DNA of 64,000 bases from Dugong dugon (GCA_030035585.1 CM057461.1:3263001-3327000); one strand, 5' to 3'. Positions 1 to 10,405 are shown, numbered from the stretch's first letter. Notes: generated by a model not told the origin, from the letters alone. Made by a program: numbers and translations.

Positions 1-92
1 ACCTGTCTTCCAAGGCACCTCTGGGTGAGTTTGAGCTGTCAACTTTTCAGCTAGTACCTGAGTGCTTACCATTTGCATTACCCAGGGACTCA
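1..92 (-). mobile_element. AfroSINE fragment, cut by the window edge
   Basis: The minus strand reads the tRNA-like head of an AfroSINE: a CCCTGGGTGGTGCAAA-type start, then the 'gctaac..aaaggtt' block and the 'cacccagaggtgcc' block. The 3' half lies outside the window. Confidence 0.85.
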
Positions 93-169
93 AATTTAGA
101 ATGACAGTGATTATTTTCTTTCTGTCTTAGATTTTATATGTGAATATAGTTGTATACACAAGGATCCAC

Positions 170-431
170 CATCCACACCCATGGAAGTAGCAGTCAAGAA
201 ATCAAATGACCTATTGCATTGGGCAAATTGTCTGCAAAAGTCCTCTTTAAAGTGTTGAAAAGCAAAGATGTCACTTTAAGGACTAAAGTGTACCTGACCC
301 AATTGTCTCACATGCAAGCAAAAGCTGGACAATGAATAAGGAAGACTAAAGAACAATTGACGTCTTTGAATTATGGTGTTGGTGAGGAATATTGAATATA
401 CCAAGGACTGCCAGAAGAACATACAGTTGTA
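170..431 (+). mobile_element. RTE LINE fragment (C-terminal ORF region)
   Basis: It matches, on the opposite strand, the stretch of the RTE at 936-3409 that codes just downstream of the reverse transcriptase: 'cattgcattgggcaaat', 'ctttaaagtgttgaaaagcaaaga', 'aaagctggacaatga'. It is truncated at both ends, without tail or target duplication, so it is a dead relic. Confidence 0.8.
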
Positions 432-926
432 TGTATTTGCACTAAAATCCATAGTTTGTAATAACATTAACACAGTTACTTACTTATTCTAAAAGAAATT
501 AAATTGTGTCAAAATCGTTATACCAAAATTACTACTAACAATAAGTGAATTTTAAGATTTCTCTGTAGTTCTTTTTATCCTTAGAAAATCACCACCAAGG
601 ATTTAGAGTCAGGTTGATGTTTTCAAAGATTACGTGGAATATTTTTTTTTCTCTGTGTCATTATGTTACCATTATGTCATTATGTTACCGGGTACATTTG
701 TTTCAGCTTGGTTTTAGTTTAAGGGTTTGTTGGGTTTCTTCCCCCTTTCAAAATTTTTTTTTTTTTTTTTTGACTGAGTAAAGCTTCTGCATGCTTCAAA
801 TCATTCAGTTCTGACTTGGACATCTTTTGTTCCAGTTAGATTCTTTTTTATAACTCTTAGTTTTTGGGGCTCATAAAATTGGCATATTTACATATTCCTA
901 TCTGGGGATATTGGCATTTCTTATGC
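432..926. other. AT-rich DNA without recognised features
   Basis: Contains T-runs (about 633-650 and 747-772) and a short tandem of 'cattatgttac' (658-690). I see no gene or named repeat. Confidence 0.5.
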
Positions 927-935
927 ACATAGACA
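927..935. repeat. Target-site duplication, left copy (ACATAGACA)
   Basis: The same nine bases recur at 3410-3418, exactly bounding the RTE insertion. Confidence 0.8.
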
Positions 936-947
936 GTGATGATATTG

Positions 948-1404
948 TTAGGTGCTGTGGAGTCCATTCTGACTCACTGTGACCCTATGCACAACAGAAA
1001 CACTGCCCAGTCCTGCACTATCCTCAGAATTGTTGTTGTTGGAGCCCATTGTTGCAGCCACTGTGTCAGTCCATCTTGTCGGCGGTCTCCCTTTTTTTGG
1101 CTGACCCTCTGCTTTTCCTAGTTTGATGTCCTTCTCCAGGGACTGGTCCTTCCTGAGAACATGTCCAAAGTACGTGAGACGAAGTCTTGCCATCCTCGCT
1201 TCTAAGGAGTCTTCTGGCTGTACTTCTTCCAGGATAGATTTGTTTGTTCTTTTGGTAGTCCATGGTATTCAATATTCTTTGCCAACACCGTAATTCAAAG
1301 ATATCAGTTCTTTTTTGGTCTTCCTTGCTTACCGTCCAGCTTTCACACGCATATGAGGCGATTGAAAATACCATGGCTTGGTTCAGGTTAACCTTAGTCC
1401 TCAA
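948..1404 (-). pseudogene. RTE ORF, C-terminal region (broken)
   Basis: Two overlapping minus-strand frames carry the conserved RTE C-terminus: 'RLRLTYFGHVLRKDQSLEKD', 'GRPPTRWTDT' and, upstream, 'SYACESWTVSKEDQ'. The switch of frame near 1190 marks a frameshift. Similar text recurs at 23908-24240 and 28241-28561, confirming a repeat family and not a host gene. Confidence 0.88.
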
Positions 1405-1659
1405 AGTGACAGCTTTCCTTTTGAATGTTTTAAAGAGGTCTTTTGGAGCAGATTTGCCGAATGCAATACATCGTTTGATTTTTTGTCTGCTGCCTTCATC
1501 TTTGTTGATTAGGGAGCCAAGTGAAATGAAATCCTTGACAACTTCAGTATTTTCTCAGTTTATCATGATGTTGCTCATTGGTCCAGTTGTGAGGATTTTT
1601 GTTTTCTTTATGTTGAGGTGTAATCCATACTGAAGGCTGTAGTCTTTGATCTTCATCAG

Positions 1660-2274
1660 TTAGTGCTTCAAGTGCTCTTCACTTTCAGCAAGCAAGGTTG
1701 TGTCATCTGCATAACACAGGTTGTTAATGAGTCTTCCTCCAATCCTGATACCACATTCTTCTTCATATAGTCCAGCTTCTCGGATTACATTCTCAGCATA
1801 CAGATTGAATAGGTATGGTGAAAGGATACAACCTTGATGCACACCTTTCCTGACTTTAAACCAGGCAGTACCCCCTTGTTCTGTTTGAATGACTGCCTCT
1901 TGGTCTATGTACAAGTTCCTCATGAGTTCAATCAAGTGTTCTGGAATTTCTATTCTTCACAGCGTTATCCATAATTTGTTATGATCCACACAGTCAAATG
2001 TCTTTGCATAGTTGATAAGACATAGGTAAACATCTTTATGGTATTCTCAGCTCTTAGTCAAGATCCATTTGACTTCAGCTATGATATTCCTGGTTCCCCG
2101 TCCTCTTCTAAATCTGGCTTGAATTTCTGGCAGTTTCCTGTTGATATACTTCTGCAGCCTCTTTTGAATGATCGTCAGCAAAATTTTACTTGTTTGTGAT
2201 ATTCTGTTCAGCTCATTTACTTCATCATGTCTTGTGTTCGCTTTAGATACTCGACGTTTAAGAGCAGGTTTCAT
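1660..2274 (-). pseudogene. RTE reverse transcriptase domain (broken)
   Basis: The minus frame at 1935-1660 has the catalytic 'YADDT' box preceded by 'VRKGVHQGCILSPYLFNLYA', the RT motif before the active site. The frame at 2274-2047 has the N-terminal RT block ending 'QARFRRGRGTRN'. At least one frameshift lies between them (about 2047-1935), so no intact enzyme is encoded. RT of this family would copy RTE RNA, and probably AfroSINE RNA, at the nick. Confidence 0.9.
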
Positions 2275-2512
2275 AGTCTCTTCTGATATCCTTTTTTGTC
2301 TTTTCTTTTTTTCTTTCCTGTCTTTTTACTGACCTCTTGCTTTCTTCATGTATGATGTCCTTGCACAACTCCTCTGGTCTTCGGTCATTAGTGTTCAATG
2401 TGTCAAATCTATTCTTGAGATGGTCTCTAAAATCAGGTGGCATATACTCAAGGTCGTATTTTGGCCGCCGTGGACTTGCTCTAATTTTCTTCAGCTCCAA
2501 TTTGACTTGCAT
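2258..2512 (-). pseudogene. RTE linker between endonuclease and RT (broken)
   Basis: Minus frame with the basic linker typical of BovB/RTE proteins: 'YDLEYMPPDFRDHLKNRF', then a Lys/Arg-rich stretch (RQERKKEKTKKDIRR). No catalytic residues are expected here. Confidence 0.75.
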
Positions 2513-2788
2513 ATGAGCAATTGATGGGCTGTTCCACAGTTGTCACCTGGCCTTGTTCTGGCTTCTCCATAATCTCCTTCCACAGATGTAGTTGATTTGA
2601 TTCCTGTGTATTCCATCTGGCGAGGTCCACGTGTATAGTCACCATTCCGGTTGTTGAAAAAAAGTCTTTGTAATGAAGAAGTCTTCGGTCTTGCAAAATG
2701 TTATCATGAGATCCCTGGTGTCATTTGTGTCACCAAGGCCACGTTTTCCAACCACTGTTCCTTCGTTTTGGTCTCCGTCTTTCACATT

Positions 2789-3190
2789 CTAAACACCAGT
2801 AATTATCAATGCACCTTGATTGCATGGTCGATCAATTTCAGACTGCAGAAGTTGGTAAAAATCTTCAGTTTCTTCATGTTTGGCCTTGGTGGTTGATGTG
2901 TATATTTGAATAATAGTCCTGTTAACTGGTCTTCCTTGTAGGTGTGTGGATATTACCCTATCAGTGATAGCGTCGTACTTCAGGACAGATCTTGAAATGT
3001 TCTTTTTGACAATGAATGCAAAGCCATTCCTCTTCAATTGTCATTCCCGGCATAGTAGACCATATGATTCTGCAATTCCAAATAGACAATGCCAGTCCAT
3101 TTCAGCTCACTAATGCCTAGGATATCTATCTTTATGCATTCCATTTCATTTTTGACAACTTCCAATTTTCATAGATTCCTACTTCATATA
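2789..3190 (-). pseudogene. RTE apurinic-like endonuclease domain (broken)
   Basis: The minus frame 3037-2789 has 'RNGFAFIVKK', 'DRVISTHLQGRPVNRTIIQI' and the 'EETEDFYQLLQ' helix of the RTE endonuclease. Upstream, in another frame, the DNA encodes the 'LGISELKWTG' block. The domain nicks target DNA in intact relatives. A frameshift near 3040 and the lost N-terminus make this copy dead. Confidence 0.82.
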
Positions 3191-3256
3191 TTCCATGTTT
3201 TGATTATTAATTGATGTTTGCAGCTGTTTTTTCTCATTTGGAGTCTTCTCATTTTG

Positions 3257-3409
3257 TCTGATATAGTGCCGGAAGATGAGCCACTCAGGTTGGAAGGCAC
3301 TCAGAATATGACTGGGGATAAGCTGCCTCCTCATAGTAGAGTTGACCTTAATGATGTGGATAGAGTAAAGCTTTCGAGGCCTTTATTTGCTGATGTGGCA
3401 TGACTCAAA
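3257..3409 (+). mobile_element. Inverted 5' UTR segment of the RTE
   Basis: It reads plus-strand RTE 5' UTR ('ggaaggcactcagaata', 'gatgtggcatgactcaaaa'), whereas the body of the element is on the minus strand. The orientation is shown by the plus-strand copy at 7145-7213, where the same text lies upstream of an RTE 3' end. The segment stops exactly at the target duplication. Confidence 0.8.
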
Positions 3410-3418
3410 ACATAGACA
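3410..3418. repeat. Target-site duplication, right copy (ACATAGACA)
   Basis: Identical to 927-935. Confidence 0.8.
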
Positions 3419-3470
3419 ATTGACAAAAATTTCCACAGATATGATCCATGAAACATTACATTCATGAGGA

Positions 3471-3678
3471 GGAGTCCCGGTGGTACAATAGTGAAGTGCT
3501 CAGCTGCTAACAGAAAGGTCAGTGGTTCAAATCCACCCAGAGTCTTCTAGGGAGAAAGACCTGGCGATCTGCTCCCATAAATATAATAACCCAGAAAATG
3601 TTCTGGAGCATTTCTACTCTGTCACATGGGGTCACTAGGAGTCGGAATTGACCTGACAACTGCACCCAACAACAACAG
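3471..3678 (+). mobile_element. AfroSINE, near full length
   Basis: Head 'gtcccggtggtacaatagtg', B-box-like 'ggttcaaatcc', body 'gagaaagacctggcgatctg', and an RTE-like tail ending in CAACAACAA repeats. Pol III-transcribed when active. Confidence 0.9.
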
Positions 3679-3904
3679 CTAAAGATAATCCTTACTTTTA
3701 TTTTGCCTCCTAGCTTTAAAAACTACATAACTTAAAATATAAAAGTAAGAAGGTTAATGAAAATCATAGGAGTACTATAAAGATTAAAAAAATATTTTGA
3801 ACCTATCATGTGCAAAACAAAATAAAGTCTATGGAATTCTAGAGAAGAATAATGCAATTAGATACAGAAACATATCTTAGATCACAGCACTGTTTGATTA
3901 TCAA
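3679..3904. other. AT-rich spacer, nothing recognised
   Basis: A/T-rich sequence between a SINE and the L1 relic; possibly very degraded L1. Confidence 0.4.
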
Positions 3905-4008
3905 CATGCAAATAAGTCAAAAGCAAAGGGATGGAGGAAGATACATTGCGCTGGCACTAATCAAAAGAAAGCGGAGTACCTACATCAAACTCAAGCCAAG
4001 TAGACTTT

Positions 4009-4209
4009 TGTTGCTGTTCATTGCAGTCCAGCTGATTCGGACTCTCAGAGTCCTCAGGTGTACAGAGTAGAATTGCTCCATAGGATTTTCAAGGCTGTGA
4101 CCTTTCAGAAGCAGATCACCAGGCTTTACTTCCAGGGCTCCTCAGGGTGGGTTTGAACAACCAACCTTTTGGTTAATAGTTGTCCAGCACTTAACCATTT
4201 GGACCACCC
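4009..4209 (-). mobile_element. AfroSINE inserted in L1
   Basis: Minus-strand SINE with the 'ggtggtccaaatggttaa' head and an RTE-type tail. The 10-bp duplication AGTAGACTTT (3999-4008 and 4210-4219) joins L1 text on both sides, so the insertion is younger than the L1. Confidence 0.92.
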
Positions 4210-4378
4210 AGTAGACTTTAAAATAAGGAACATTTTCAGTGATAAGGTGGGGCACTATGTGATGTTAAAGGGGTCAGTTCTCCAAGAAGACAACCGTCTG
4301 AAACATGTACGCACCTAAATAGAAAGTATCAAAAATACTTGAGGCAAAAAGGATAGAACTGCAAGAACTGACAAATCC

Positions 4379-4574
4379 ACTATCATAACTGGAGACTTCA
4401 ACATGCCACTGTCAGTACATCAAGTAGGCAACAACACAACAAAAATCAGTAAGGATATGGTTGACCTGAACAGAACTGCCGATCAATTTGATCTATTGAC
4501 ACAGAATACTCCATCCAACAGCAGAATAAAACATATTCTTCTCAAAGCCACATGGACTACTTACCAAGACAGAC
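4379..4574 (+). repeat. L1 endonuclease segment, first copy
   Basis: Lies at its normal place in ORF2. Repeated at 6074-6261 in the same orientation with roughly 80% identity by eye. Confidence 0.8.
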
Positions 4575-4904
4575 CACATTCTGGGTTGTAAATTATTGGT
4601 TTTAATTAATCTGGGAGAATAAGTAACATATGAAATATATTTTCAGATCACAACAGAATGAAACTAGATATCAGTAACAGAGAGATACCTGGGATACCTC
4701 CAAATGCTTTGAGATTAAATAGCACTCTAAGTAGTACATGGGTCAAAGAAAAATCTCAGGAGAAATTAAAAATATATTAAACTAACTGAAAATTAAAAAC
4801 CGATCTATGAAAATGTGTAGGATGAAGAGAAAGCATTATTTAGAAGTTAATTTATAGTATTAAATGCATATATTAGAAAATAAGAAAAATCAAAAATGAA
4901 ACAT

Positions 4905-5005
4905 ACCAACAATCAAGAAGATGACTCGGGAGCAGGCAATGTTTAGTTTCATTGTACGTAAGGTTTCCATGAGTCAGAATTGACTGGATGGCAGCTATCT
5001 GTCTC
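4905..5005 (+). mobile_element. RTE 3' tail fragment inside the L1
   Basis: 'ccatgagtcagaattgactgg' preceded by 'accaacaatcaagaagatgac' is the RTE 3' terminal text. It sits exactly where about 0.9 kb of L1 is missing, suggesting an insertion linked to a deletion. Confidence 0.75.
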
Positions 5006-6073
5006 TTTCTAACATCATATTTAATAGTGAATGATGAATGTTTTCTCCATAAGATCAAGAGCCAGACATGGACATCCATTCTCTCCACTCCTACTCAACA
5101 TTGCACTGGAGTTCTATCCAGGACAATTAGGCAAGAAATGAAATAAAAGGCTTACAGATTAAAAAGGAAGAAGTAAATTGTCTCTTTTTAAATATGAAAT
5201 GAGCTTGTATGTAGAAAATCCTAAGGAGTCCCCTAAAACAGTCTTAAAATTAAGATACCAGTTTACCAAGATTTCAGGATACAATATCAATTGTATTCCT
5301 GCACACTAGCAATGAACAATCAAAAAACGATACTAGTGAAACAATTCCATTTACAATGTCAAAAAATGAAAATTTAAGAATAAGTTTAATGAAGAAGACC
5401 TAGATAAATTAAAAAAAAATACTCCATGATCATAAATTGGAAGACAATACTACACAAATAAATCTACAGACTTAAGGTAATCTCTATCAAAATCCCAGCT
5501 GAGTTATCTTCCAGAATTGATTAGCTGGTCCTAAAACTCACATGGAAACGTAAGGTTCCCCAAATAGCCAAACGAATGCTGAAGAAGAACAAAGTTGGAG
5601 AACCCACACCTCCCGATTCTGAAACTTACCGCAAAGTTACCGTATTAAAGACGGTTTGGTGCTGCTGCAAGGCTAGACACACAGATCAGTGGGATGAACT
5701 GGCAGCCCAGAGATAATCCCATACATTTATTTCTATTGATTCTTGACAGTGTGGGAAAGGGTAAGATTTTCAACAAATGGTGATGGGACAACCAGATGTC
5801 CACATACAAAGGAATTAGGTTGGACCTACTTTTGACGTCACGTACAGAAGAGAACTCAAAAAACCGAGAAAAGACCTAAATGCAAAAGTTAAAACAATAA
5901 AACTCTTAGGAAAAAAAAATTGGCATAAAACTATAGAACTTGGGTTAGGTGAAGCCTTCTTAGATGCGACATCAAATGCACAAGCAAACGAAGTGTGGGG
6001 TGGAGATTAAAAATTGGACTTCATCAAAATTAAAGACTTTTGTGCTTCAAAGGATGCCATCAGGAAAGTAGAA

Positions 6074-6261
6074 ACTATCATAATTGGGGGCTTTAACATT
6101 CCTTGGTCAGTACATCCAGTAGGCAAAAAATCAGCAAGCATATGGTTGACCTGAACAGTACTATCAATCAGTTTGATCTACTGACGTAGACTACTCCATC
6201 CAACAATAGCAGAATACACATTCTTCTTAAAGTCACATGGAATACTCACCAAGGCAGATTG
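6074..6261 (+). repeat. L1 endonuclease segment, extra copy at the wrong place
   Basis: Duplicate of 4379-4574 embedded in the 3' part of ORF2. The host text stops at 'catcaggaaagta' and resumes at 'agaatgggagaaaatattt', normally almost adjacent in L1. No A-tail or target duplication is visible. Confidence 0.8.
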
Positions 6262-6967
6262 CAGAATGGGAGAAAATATTTACAAATCTTATATATGATA
6301 AGGAAATAATATCTACAATGGGTAAAAAAAAAATGCTTACAACTCAATAATAGAAAGAAAACTACCCAATTAAAAAATGAGCAAAGGATCTGAATAAACT
6401 TTCTCTGAAGAAGATATATGGATGGCCAACAAGCACATGAAAAGATACTCAACATCATTGTCCATCAGGGAAATGCAAATCAAAGCCACAATGAGATACC
6501 ATTTCACACCCACTAGGATAGCTAAAATGAAAAAGACAGATATTAACAAGTGCTGGTGAGGATGTGGAGATACTGGAACCCTCATACACTGTTGATGTAA
6601 ATGTGAAATGATGCAGGCACTTTTGAAAACAGTCTGGCAGTTCCTCAGACATTAAACATACAGTTATCTTGTGACCCAGCAATTCCACTGCTAGGTATAT
6701 ACCCAAGAGAAATTAAAATATATATACACATAAAAATGAGGGCACAAATGCCCATAACAAGATTATCTATAGTAGGCAAAAAGTGGAAGCAACCCAAAGC
6801 TGACTCATACTATGGAATATTACTCAGCAATAAAAAGTGATGGAGTTCTGATACATGATACAATATGCCGAACCTTGAAAGCATTACGTTAAGTCAAAAA
6901 AGCCAGACACAAAAGACTACAGGTTACATGATTTCATTTATATGAAAAGTCTAGATTAGGTACCACC

Positions 6968-7317
6968 ACCCATCTGTTGGTTTCTCTTACTGTGGTGGCT
7001 TGCATGTGGCCGTGATGCTGGAAGATATGCCACCAGTATTTCAAATACCAATAGGGTCACTTATAGTAGACAGGTCTCAGGGGAGCTTCCAGATTAAGCA
7101 AACTAGGAAAAAAGGCCTAGCAATCTACTTTTGAAAATGAGCTGATGAAAATCCTATGGATCACAACAGAACATTGTCCAGTGAGCCCCCTGGCTTGGAA
7201 GGCACTCAAAATACACAGTGGCTGCAACAGTGGATTTGAACATACCAGTGATTGCAAAGATGGAGCAGCACCTGCAACACTTCATTCTGTTATACACAGG
7301 GTCGCCCATCGATTCTG
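6968..7317 (+). mobile_element. Internally deleted RTE (5' UTR joined to 3' end)
   Basis: Starts with RTE 5' UTR text ('gctggaagatatgccaccag', 'aataccaatagggtcac'), reaches 'ggaaggcactcaaaata' and jumps directly to the 3' region 'acagtggctgcaacagtgg'. The whole ORF is missing. It could only have moved by borrowing proteins. Confidence 0.75.
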
Positions 7318-7480
7318 TGGGCGAAAGACCTGGCCATCTGCTTCTGTAAAGATTGCAGCCTAGAAAACCCTACCGGACGGTTCTACTCTGTCTTATAGGG
7401 TCACTATGAGGCGGAATCAGCTCGTCAGCACCTAAAAACAACATAGGGTTGCCATGAGGTGGAGCTGGGTGGACAGCAGG
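7318..7480 (+). mobile_element. AfroSINE/RTE 3' tail fragments
   Basis: 'gaaagacctggccatctgct', 'ttctactctgtcttatag' and 'tcactatgaggcggaatc' are SINE body and tail. A second short tail ('gggttgccatgaggtggag') follows. The head is missing. Confidence 0.75.
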
Positions 7481-7599
7481 TAACCACAACAACAGAACAG
7501 GTGCGTCTACAGAAACAGGAGGGAGTTTAGCGTCTGCCTAGGGTTTGCAAGGAAGTGTGGTTTACGGGAAAGAGAAATGACTGCTACTGGGTACGGAGG

Positions 7600-7742
7600 C
7601 TTTTTTTGTTTTTATTGTACTTTAGATGAAGGTTTACAGAACAAATAGTTTCTCAGTAAACAGTCAGTACACATATTGTTTCATGACATTGGTTTACAAC
7701 CCAATGACATGTCAACCCTTTCCCTTCTCGACCTTGGAGGAC
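7600..7742 (-). mobile_element. Repeat X, 3' end only (5'-truncated)
   Basis: The minus strand ends with 'gtaaaccttcatctaaagtac' plus an AATAAA-like A-rich tail. The same 3' end recurs at 7969, 55523 and 62658. Probably an afrotherian LINE 3' UTR; I cannot name it. Confidence 0.65.
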
Positions 7743-7968
7743 CTTTTGTGTATGTGTGTGTGTGTGAAAATATGCATAGCCGAAGATACACCCTTTCAAA
7801 AGTTTCTACATGTACGATTCAGTGACATCGATTACATTCTTCCAGTTGTGCAGCTATTCTCACTATCCTTTTCCAAATTATTCCATCACCATTATCTTCA
7901 ACCCACTGCCCCCTAGGCTTCCCGTCAAACCTTTTGAGTTGCTGTTGTCAATTTGATCTCACATAGAT
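7743..7968 (-). mobile_element. L1 3' UTR fragment
   Basis: Minus-strand text matching the L1 3' ends at 17440-17510 and 39900-40030: 'gaatgtaatcgatgtcactg' and 'tgcatattttcacac' at the tail. A GT run (about 7752-7768) lies at its 3' edge. Confidence 0.7.
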
Positions 7969-8725
7969 AATTCTTTTTTTCTTTTTTTGTACCTTAGATG
8001 AAGGTTTACAGAACAGTTTCTCATTAAACAGTTAGTACACATACTGCCCTATGACAATGGTTAACAACCCCATGACATATCAACACTGTACCTTCTCAGC
8101 CTTGGGTTCTCTATCACCAGCTTTCCTGTCCCTTCCTGCCTTCTAGTCCTTGTACCTGGACTGCTGTGCCTCATTAGTCCTGTTCCGTTTTATGGGGCTG
8201 TCCAATCCCTGGCTGAATGGTGAACCTCGGGAGTGACTTCACCATTGAGCTAAAAGGGTGTCTGGGCGCCATACTCTCAGGGTTTCTCCAGTCTGTCAGG
8301 CCAGGAAATCTGGTCTTTTTTTGTGAGTTAGAATTTTGTTCTGCATCTTTCTCCAGCTCTGTCCAGGACCCTTTATTGTGATCACAGTCAGAGCCGTCAG
8401 TGGTGGTAGCCGGGCACCATCTAGTTGTACTGGACTCAGTCTGGTGGAGGCCATGGTAGCTGTGGTCCATTTGTCCTTTGGACTAATCTTTTCCTTGTAT
8501 CTTGTTCTCTTCATTCTCCTTTGCTCCTGAAGGGTTGAGACCAGTGGAGTATCTTAGATGGCTGCTCACAGGCTTTTAAGACCCCAGGCACTACTCACCA
8601 AGGTAGAATGCAGAACATTGTCTTCATAAACTGTGTTATGCCAATTGAGCTAGATGTTCCCCGAGACCGTGGTCCCCACAGCTCTCCGCCCAGGAATTCA
8701 GTCCTTCAGGGAGTTTGGATGTGGG
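7969..8725 (-). mobile_element. Repeat X, longest copy here
   Basis: About 750 bp on the minus strand, ending in the A-rich 3' tail described for 7600-7742. It is alignable to 62658-63320, with shared blocks 'ggtgcccggctaccaccact' and 'gatcacaataaagggtcct'. No RT or endonuclease motif is visible. Most likely the 3' part of a LINE, but an LTR or other element cannot be excluded. Confidence 0.65.
8174..8470 (-). other. Open frame inside repeat X (98 codons)
   Basis: The minus frame contains 'TRWCPATTTD', 'EKDAEQNSNSQKKTR' and 'PESMAPRHP'. The copy at 62961-63233 keeps a corresponding open frame ('TRWYLATTTD', 'EKDVDYN', 'KKPRPNGL'). I do not recognise the protein. The opposite strand is also open in both copies, so coding is unproven. 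Confidence 0.3.
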
Positions 8726-8784
8726 GCTTTTTTTGTTTGTTTTGTTTTGTTTTTGAGGTAGTGGAAATAGTTACCTGTGTGTCT

Positions 8785-8870
8785 CTGTGAATACACTAGA
8801 AACTATGGGATTGCCCACTCCATCTGGGTGATTATGGTGTGTGAATTATATCTCAATAAAGCTGTTAAAA
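8785..8870 (+). mobile_element. L1 3' end
   Basis: 'gtgtgaattatatctcaata' followed by AAGCTGTTAAAAAA is the classic older mammalian L1 3' terminus with its poly(A) signal (AATAAA). Confidence 0.75.
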
Positions 8871-8872
8871 AA

Positions 8873-8985
8873 TAATATGGGAAGCTGGGTGGGTGTGGGG
8901 TATATGGAAACTCTTTGTACCATCTCCGTAGTCTTTCTGTAAGTCTAAAGCTATTTTTAAATTAAAAAGTTTATTTAAAAAAAGC
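8873..8985 (+). mobile_element. Second, different L1 3' end
   Basis: 'gggtgtggggtatatggaaact', 'taagtctaaagctattttta' and 'aaattaaaaagtttatttaa' match another L1 3' terminus. Two L1 tails in tandem imply two insertions at one A-rich site. Confidence 0.75.
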
Positions 8986-10236
8986 CACGTCTGCCTGGTC
9001 CCAGCTCCTGAGTTCTCTTTCTCCTTCAAGCAAACGGCAGTGCTTCGTGTCATTCACCAGTGGAAACTGCCTCCTGCTTCTTTTTTCCCTGAAGAGAAGC
9101 TCGCTCCTCAGCATTAACCTTTCTGCATTCCAGTGGCGGAAAAGTCACTGCTTGTCACACTTCTCTAGGTCTCTGACATGGAGAACACGCCCGCGGGCAA
9201 TCTCCACGAGTCAGTAGTTAACTGTATATGTCTCTCCATTAATTATGCATCAACACGAGGTTAAAGGAGAGCAAACTGCAAAAATACATCATTTGAAAAA
9301 AATATTTTATTGCACCTAATTTTCCACTTAGGTATGTGCATGGAATCACACAGTATTGCTAGTTGCAAATTGTTCCTCTTCTTAATAGTCCTGCAGTGCA
9401 TCGATGGAACTGAACAAAGTACAATTCTATTGTATTTAAGTTAAAAAAAAATCAAAAGTCGGTGCTCATGTGTATTTGTTCAGCTTGAAGTTTTAATTTA
9501 ATTGACTGCTCCAAACAGAATAAATGATGCATGAATGTGTGTCTAGATTCAACGTTCAGATTCTTCAATAAAAAGGAAGCCTGGGTGGAGAGGCAGCCCC
9601 AGATGAATCCCTCCAGAATAAAAGAATTACTGATTCTGTTTAATATCACTGTGGATGGTCCCCCACTTTATATTAAATTACTAAACCTTATCTAAGAGCA
9701 GAAAAATTAAGCCAGTCTAAGGAAATGGCATTGCATGAAACATCCCTCCTACAATCCAGATACAAGGATCAGCAGTTTTGGATCCCAGGCCATTACACTC
9801 GCTTCCCTTGACAACCTCTAATCAATGAGTCAGCCACAGTGGATCGAAGACTACAGTGATGAAATGCCACCTTATGAAGTAATTGGCTTCACAGATATGC
9901 CCAAATGAGTCATAAAACTATTCATCAATAGCCTCTGTTGTGCTGCCCTGAGTTGTTACATGGTTATCTCCAGGGATACTCTGATCAGAAGAGCTTACTG
10001 TACGATTCCATCGGCAGCCCATACATCATCTTTACCCTGGACTGGAAGGGGTACGAGAAGCAACAAATACCACTGGCACCGTTAAAACAGAGCTAACAAG
10101 CACTTACTTCTCTGCAAATATGGATGGAAAACCTGAATCCACTTACAGTGCTTTCTTGTCAAGGAGACCGGTGTCATTGCTTTTGGGTTTGGAATTTGCA
10201 TTTCTCTATGCCTCTATTTTTTAAAAAATAATTTAT
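8986..10236. other. Single-copy DNA, no gene seen
   Basis: Balanced composition, no SINE or LINE recognised for 1.2 kb. ORFs are short and unrelated to any family I know. AT-rich blocks at 9290-9340 and 9640-9720. Confidence 0.5.
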
Positions 10237-10405
10237 TTTATTTATTTTGTTGGTGAAAATATGCACAGCCAAACATACACCAATTCAACAATTTCTAAGT
10301 GCAATTCAGTAAGGTTGATTACATTCTTCAAGTTGTGCAACCATTCTCACCCTCCTTTTCCAAATTATTCCTCTCTAAGCCTCTATTTTTGGCCATTGAC
10401 ATCCA
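10237..10405 (-). mobile_element. L1 3' UTR fragment
   Basis: The minus strand reads 'gaatgtaatcaaccttactg' and ends 'gcatattttcaccaacaaaa', the same L1 3' end family as at 39733-40042. Confidence 0.75.

Larger units (their letters stand above)
936..3409 (-). mobile_element. Near-complete RTE (BovB-like) LINE with inverted 5' end
   Basis: A single minus-strand insertion of about 2.5 kb. Going 5' to 3' on the minus strand: endonuclease (about 3190-2789), linker (2512-2258), reverse transcriptase (about 2274-1450), C-terminal region (1404-948), and a 3' end with the RTE tail. The outer 150 bp (3257-3409) reads in the opposite orientation. Frameshifts and stops split the ORF, so it is inactive. 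The 9-bp duplication on both sides shows that the inversion arose with the insertion. RTE elements copy themselves by nicking target DNA and reverse-transcribing their RNA in place. Confidence 0.92.
3905..6965 (+). mobile_element. Degraded L1, ORF2 to 3' end
   Basis: Plus-strand L1 ORF2 DNA is recognisable throughout: endonuclease region (4230-4600, 'gagacttcaacatgccact'), RT region (5030-5250, 'gtagaaaatcctaaggag') and the C-terminal region (5400-6960, 'aaatgcaaatcaaagccacaatg', 'ggaatattactcagcaataaaa'). About 0.9 kb of ORF2 is missing near 4870-5030. It is interrupted by a SINE, an RTE tail and an extra copy of its own endonuclease segment. Stops are frequent, so nothing is coded. Confidence 0.88.

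Noticed and set aside
936..3409. Host gene with reverse transcriptase or endonuclease
   Set aside because: Frameshifted RTE element with target duplication and several sister copies in the window.
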